A stretch of DNA of 64,000 nt from Dasyornis broadbenti (Eukaryota > Chordata > Aves > Passeriformes > Dasyornithidae), in assembly GCA_013397935.1 (NCBI GenBank), contig VZRN01001796.1, positions 1,272,867 to 1,336,866 on the forward strand, written 5' to 3'. This document shows, piece by piece, positions 60,523-64,000 of the stretch. Below the pieces are notes generated by a model, which was not told the DNA's origin, searched no databases, and saw only the letters and a list, made by a program, of their open reading frames with translations. The position numbers and the translations under genes are program-made. Position 1 is the first letter of the stretch, and every line of letters begins with the position of its first letter.

Positions 60523-62577
60523 GGCATTCAACACTTGCCATGAAAAGGCAAATTCTATAGAGCCCGTGTTGAGTCAGCGGAAGGGCTGTTGCCATGCTGT
60601 GGAATGGCAAAAACCTCCCCAGAAGGTGTCACATGTCCTGAGAGGCCACAACACGACAAACCCCGGAGCTTCTCCAGTGATGATGAAGGGTTTCGAGCAC
60701 ACAGTGGGCAGAAGTCCTAACACACTTGAAAAAATATTTAACTGAACAATAATGGAGCGGTGCCAAATACTAAAAGTTACCAAAGATAATTTTAATTGTT
60801 GTAGATATAATAGTGTTCAATGACAGCTGTTTTGGAACAAGAAGGTTATTTCCTGAAAATTATTGTAATATTTTTCTCCCAAAATAGCCCCTGATTCACT
60901 GCTAAAGTTACCTGGCATCCTCTAATGCTTAGCACAGGCTAAAAACCAGTTAGTAACTTTATTTTTAAGGAGTCTTCAGATCTTAAATGAAAATAATGAC
61001 TTATTTGAAAGACTAATAAGAGTCAGTTCAGAAGAGGAGCAGACACACCAAGCGAACAATTTGCATGAATGAAACATGATGACTTGAATGTAACAGTTAT
61101 TTCAAGCTGCTTTGCCCGACCACATTTTATTTTCTTGTACTTCTGCAAAACATAATTCAAGCAAAGCTTAAAGTTACTGTTTCTCTGCCCAGCAGAACTC
61201 CCTGCACGCTGGCAGCACATTTTTATGGTGAAGATTTAATCACAGAGCAGGGAGGTATTTATTACACTCAGAAACTCTCACCTGAGGCCTTTGGGTTTAG
61301 CATCTCTGCATTTACACTAACAACCCTGGAAAATGTGATGCCCTAATAGCAGAAATATTGGTGTGTTTTTTCACTGTGTTCTGTCTGGAGTCTCATACCC
61401 CAGTCCGGGTAAAAGTTAGAAGGCAGAGTTTGGTGCCTGTTTTGTTGGATCATATCTCAGTGGCCACAATATCCATGGAAAAGGAAGCCTCTGCAGCACA
61501 ACTTGTGAGATGCAAGACAAGGATGCTCCCATTTTACTGTTTTGCCGCTCCTGGTGATTATTTCAGAACTAACACAACTAAAATGACGTCATTTTAGGAT
61601 GTTTAGTAATAACACATATTAATTACAAAGATAATCAAGAAACTACTCTATTCAGTCCTTAGTCTTGTTATCAAAAGCCATGCAACCCATTCACTGTAAA
61701 GACTAATGAAGGTATTTCAGCAAACATCATTAAATCTACAGGACAGTCTGAATGTCATCTGATTCTCTTTCAGTGTTTACTACCTGTATCTGTCTTAATA
61801 AACAATCCCAAAATGTTTAAAATAATTCCAAAATGTGTTTCAGTATTTAGAGAAATAAACCTGATTTGCCAGACATTTGAAAGGGACACCGATCTCCTTG
61901 ATTTAAAACCTCTTTGCAATAGAAATAAAAGTTGTGGGGACGCGAATGTGAGATCCCTGACAGGAATGCTGAGAACGAATCCTTAAGACAAGGAGGCGCT
62001 CTCCATTCCGTGGCTTTCACTGCGATTTAGGAGCTGCAGTGTGAACTGTTTTCCTACAGCATCATCACTTAATTGACCGGCAGCATTTCCTACGTTGGTC
62101 TGAGCACCCTGGAGATTTGGGGAAAATATGTAAAAAGCAGGGATTTTAAAAATAGTGTTTCAAATTAACTCCATCACAACAATGTATAAAAACTATAAAG
62201 CGGGACAAAGGTTATAGGAAATGGAAGTACCAAGAGATCTTCAAACAGTTCTCCAAAAGAAACAATGGGGGGGAGATTAATTATTTTTTCACAACTATGA
62301 GGGAGTTAAATACCTTTCTCATACTCTTACAAGGAAAACACAATTCTCTTCATGAACAAACATTTAATTGGAATCCGGAGGCAAAGATCTCAAGATATTT
62401 GAAGTTAAAATTTGCACTTTTGAGCTTTCAGTCTTTACTGGAATCAGTGAATTGCTGTATAAGACAGCAAATTATCCAAAAGGAATTACTTTAGGAATAC
62501 AGGTTGTGATCTGCTGATACAATTATACACAAAGTCCTTTTATGAGCACAAAATAATTGTATGGAGAGTAATGACTT

Positions 62578-62745
62578 GTCTCACAGTGCTTTAGCAATGC
62601 AACATTATTTCTATTTTACATACGAGTAAAATGAGACGGAGCTCAGTGACTTTAGTGACCCACAGGAAGTCAGTGACACAACCAGGAATAGAAGCGAGAC
62701 CTCTCAGCAGCTCAGTCCCATGCTTTAACCACAAGCCCAGCCATC
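62578..62745 (-). mobile_element. Ancient MIR-type (CORE) SINE, minus orientation
   Basis: The reverse complement carries a degraded tRNA-like head (ggttaaagcatgggactg) and the MIR-like body. On the + strand the order is ctattttaca.. (the 'ATTTTACAG.TGAG' block), cagtgactttagtgacccac, aggaagtcagtgacacaacc, aggaatagaag and ctttaaccac. This order and spacing match the MIR/amniote CORE-SINE consensus as I remember it, with heavy divergence. Such old copies in birds are few and some have become regulatory elements. Confidence 0.72.
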
Positions 62746-64000
62746 TCCTTCCCATCTCAGATTAGCACAACTCTCAGCCTTGGTTGCATCAGCTCCTAAT
62801 TTCAGATGTCTAAGCATGTATAATTGTGGAAATCTGGATTTCTGAAGTTGAGTAAGTTACCTTCATAAATCTGTCTTAGTTCAATCACACAAGAAATTCA
62901 TGTAAACGGGTTTTAAATGGGGCTCAAAATGACTTTTCGGTTGCTTTAAAAGGATTCTTTCAGAACTAAATTTCTGATGGATTAACAGATCTGACAGATA
63001 GCAGTATGTGCTTGAGTTCTTTATTCCTATATATTCTTTTGCCTGCTAACTGTGTGTGATGTGCAATTTGGGCCCATTTGATCAGAACGGGACTGGAACA
63101 TGAGTATCATATCCAATTACAGAAGAACCAGACAGTCCTAGAGAGGAAGTTACTCCCTTCAAGATGAAATCAGAGAAATCAAGAGCTGGGGAGAGACTAA
63201 AAGTCAAGAAAAACCCATTATAATTAGAGGTAGGCAGGCTGGTGTGATCTTGGCTTTAGTGAATTTCAATTTGGATTTTGTTCTCTTTTTATCCAAGCTT
63301 TGAAGTTCAGGCAAAGGAGGTTCATTTTTAAGGGGTTCTTGTTTTGACCCGCTCTGCAGTTATCCGTGAAAAATCTGCACCATGCCTGGTTCTATCCCTC
63401 CTGCTGAATCCGAGGAGAAACTCGCCCAGGGACAGTCCTCTACCACCACTTAAAGAAATGCAGTTTACACTCCAAATTTTGCCACGTATCTGTGTAAAAT
63501 GCTACTGTTGGCATCTGAAACTTCTAATTCCCTTCAGCTAAAAAGTGTGTACATACAGAATGTGCAAGCTGGAGATAGGAGTGCGGTGTGATATTATGAC
63601 TTACTTTTCAAAAACATGCCTTCCCAGACCAAAAAGTGCCACCAAAGACAGAATAAGATACTCTAAGGCAAATAAGATATGCTTTTTATCAGTAAAAGGA
63701 CACCAGAGATATGAATTAAAATATTACATTACCCAAGAGAAAGAACACAGCGTAACTTTAAAAAAGGCAGCAATACAGTACATTTTTAGTTTGTTTAAAC
63801 TCCATTCCTTTAAACCAAGGCAATTTGCACAATCAGAACTTGTTGCTCAGGCTGTCAGATTTATGGCTGCACTGTCAGAGTAGGAGATTGCCCTCTAGAT
63901 GTTAAAAGTTCTGCTACTTTTTCCTTCTACCCCAGAATACTGGGATGGGATGCACAGCGTGATTGGGGATTTTAAACTTGTGTAACGCCCCCAGAGACCG
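62746..64000. other. Non-coding sequence to window end
   Basis: Unique AT-rich sequence. Short open frames (for example 112 codons at 63,545-63,883) show no recognisable domain. No PPARG coding exon is present. Confidence 0.6.

Larger units (their letters stand above)
50306..62577. other. AT-rich non-coding region downstream of the CpG island
   Basis: No coding exon recognised. If the CpG island is the PPARG promoter, this is its first intron; otherwise it is intergenic. It holds A, CT, CAA and T-rich simple repeats and a 25-bp AT-rich inverted repeat at 59,436. A frame of 204 codons at 53,325-53,939 is the longest here outside the minisatellite but has no recognisable family and is within chance expectation. 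Confidence 0.6.

Noticed and set aside
50306..64000. Search for PPARG coding exons (N-terminal region, DNA-binding domain) after the CpG island
   Set aside because: No frame shows the PPARG N-terminus or nuclear-receptor zinc-finger cysteines. Coding exons must lie beyond the window if synteny holds.

Overview
The window is vertebrate nuclear DNA, almost certainly from a bird and probably a songbird. The evidence is sparse exons with GT/AG introns, CR1 LINE 3' ends as the main recognisable interspersed repeat (one resembles, from memory, a CR1 subfamily abundant in passerines), one old MIR-type SINE, and short assembly gaps in A-rich or GC-rich repeats. No bacterial, viral or CRISPR-like content was seen. 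The only protein-coding gene I can support is the 3' half of synapsin II (SYN2) on the + strand. Most other open reading frames look like chance frames. || Layout. Positions 1-36,185 hold SYN2. Five exon segments are recognised by protein identity, with matching splice phases: 3795-3897 and 13431-13580 (end of the ATP-grasp C domain, then the start of domain G), 28538-28598 (rest of domain G), 32386-32668 (proline/glutamine-rich domain H) and 35143-35278 (C-terminal domain E and stop). The 28538 exon also reads through its own weak 5' splice site to a stop at 28666. That gives the short isoform IIb and its own 3' UTR of about 2.2 kb, ending near a poly(A) signal at 30876. The long isoform IIa ends in a 3' UTR with several AATAAA signals between 35421 and 36166. 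|| Positions 36,186-64,000 contain no recognisable coding exon. In human, PPARG follows SYN2 in the same orientation. The strong CpG island at about 49,150-49,400, which runs into a GC-rich minisatellite with an assembly gap, is therefore a candidate PPARG 5' end. This is inference, because no PPARG coding sequence is present. A second, weaker CpG-rich patch at 45,110-45,330 carries ETS-like and ARE/MARE-like sites. The rest is AT-rich intergenic or 5'-intronic sequence with simple repeats, a CR1 copy (38.8-39.1 kb) and a MIR-type SINE (62.6-62.75 kb). || How the parts work together: the SYN2 exons make two synaptic-vesicle phosphoproteins from one gene. They differ only in the C-terminus, and the choice is made at the 28598/28599 boundary between splicing and intronic polyadenylation.
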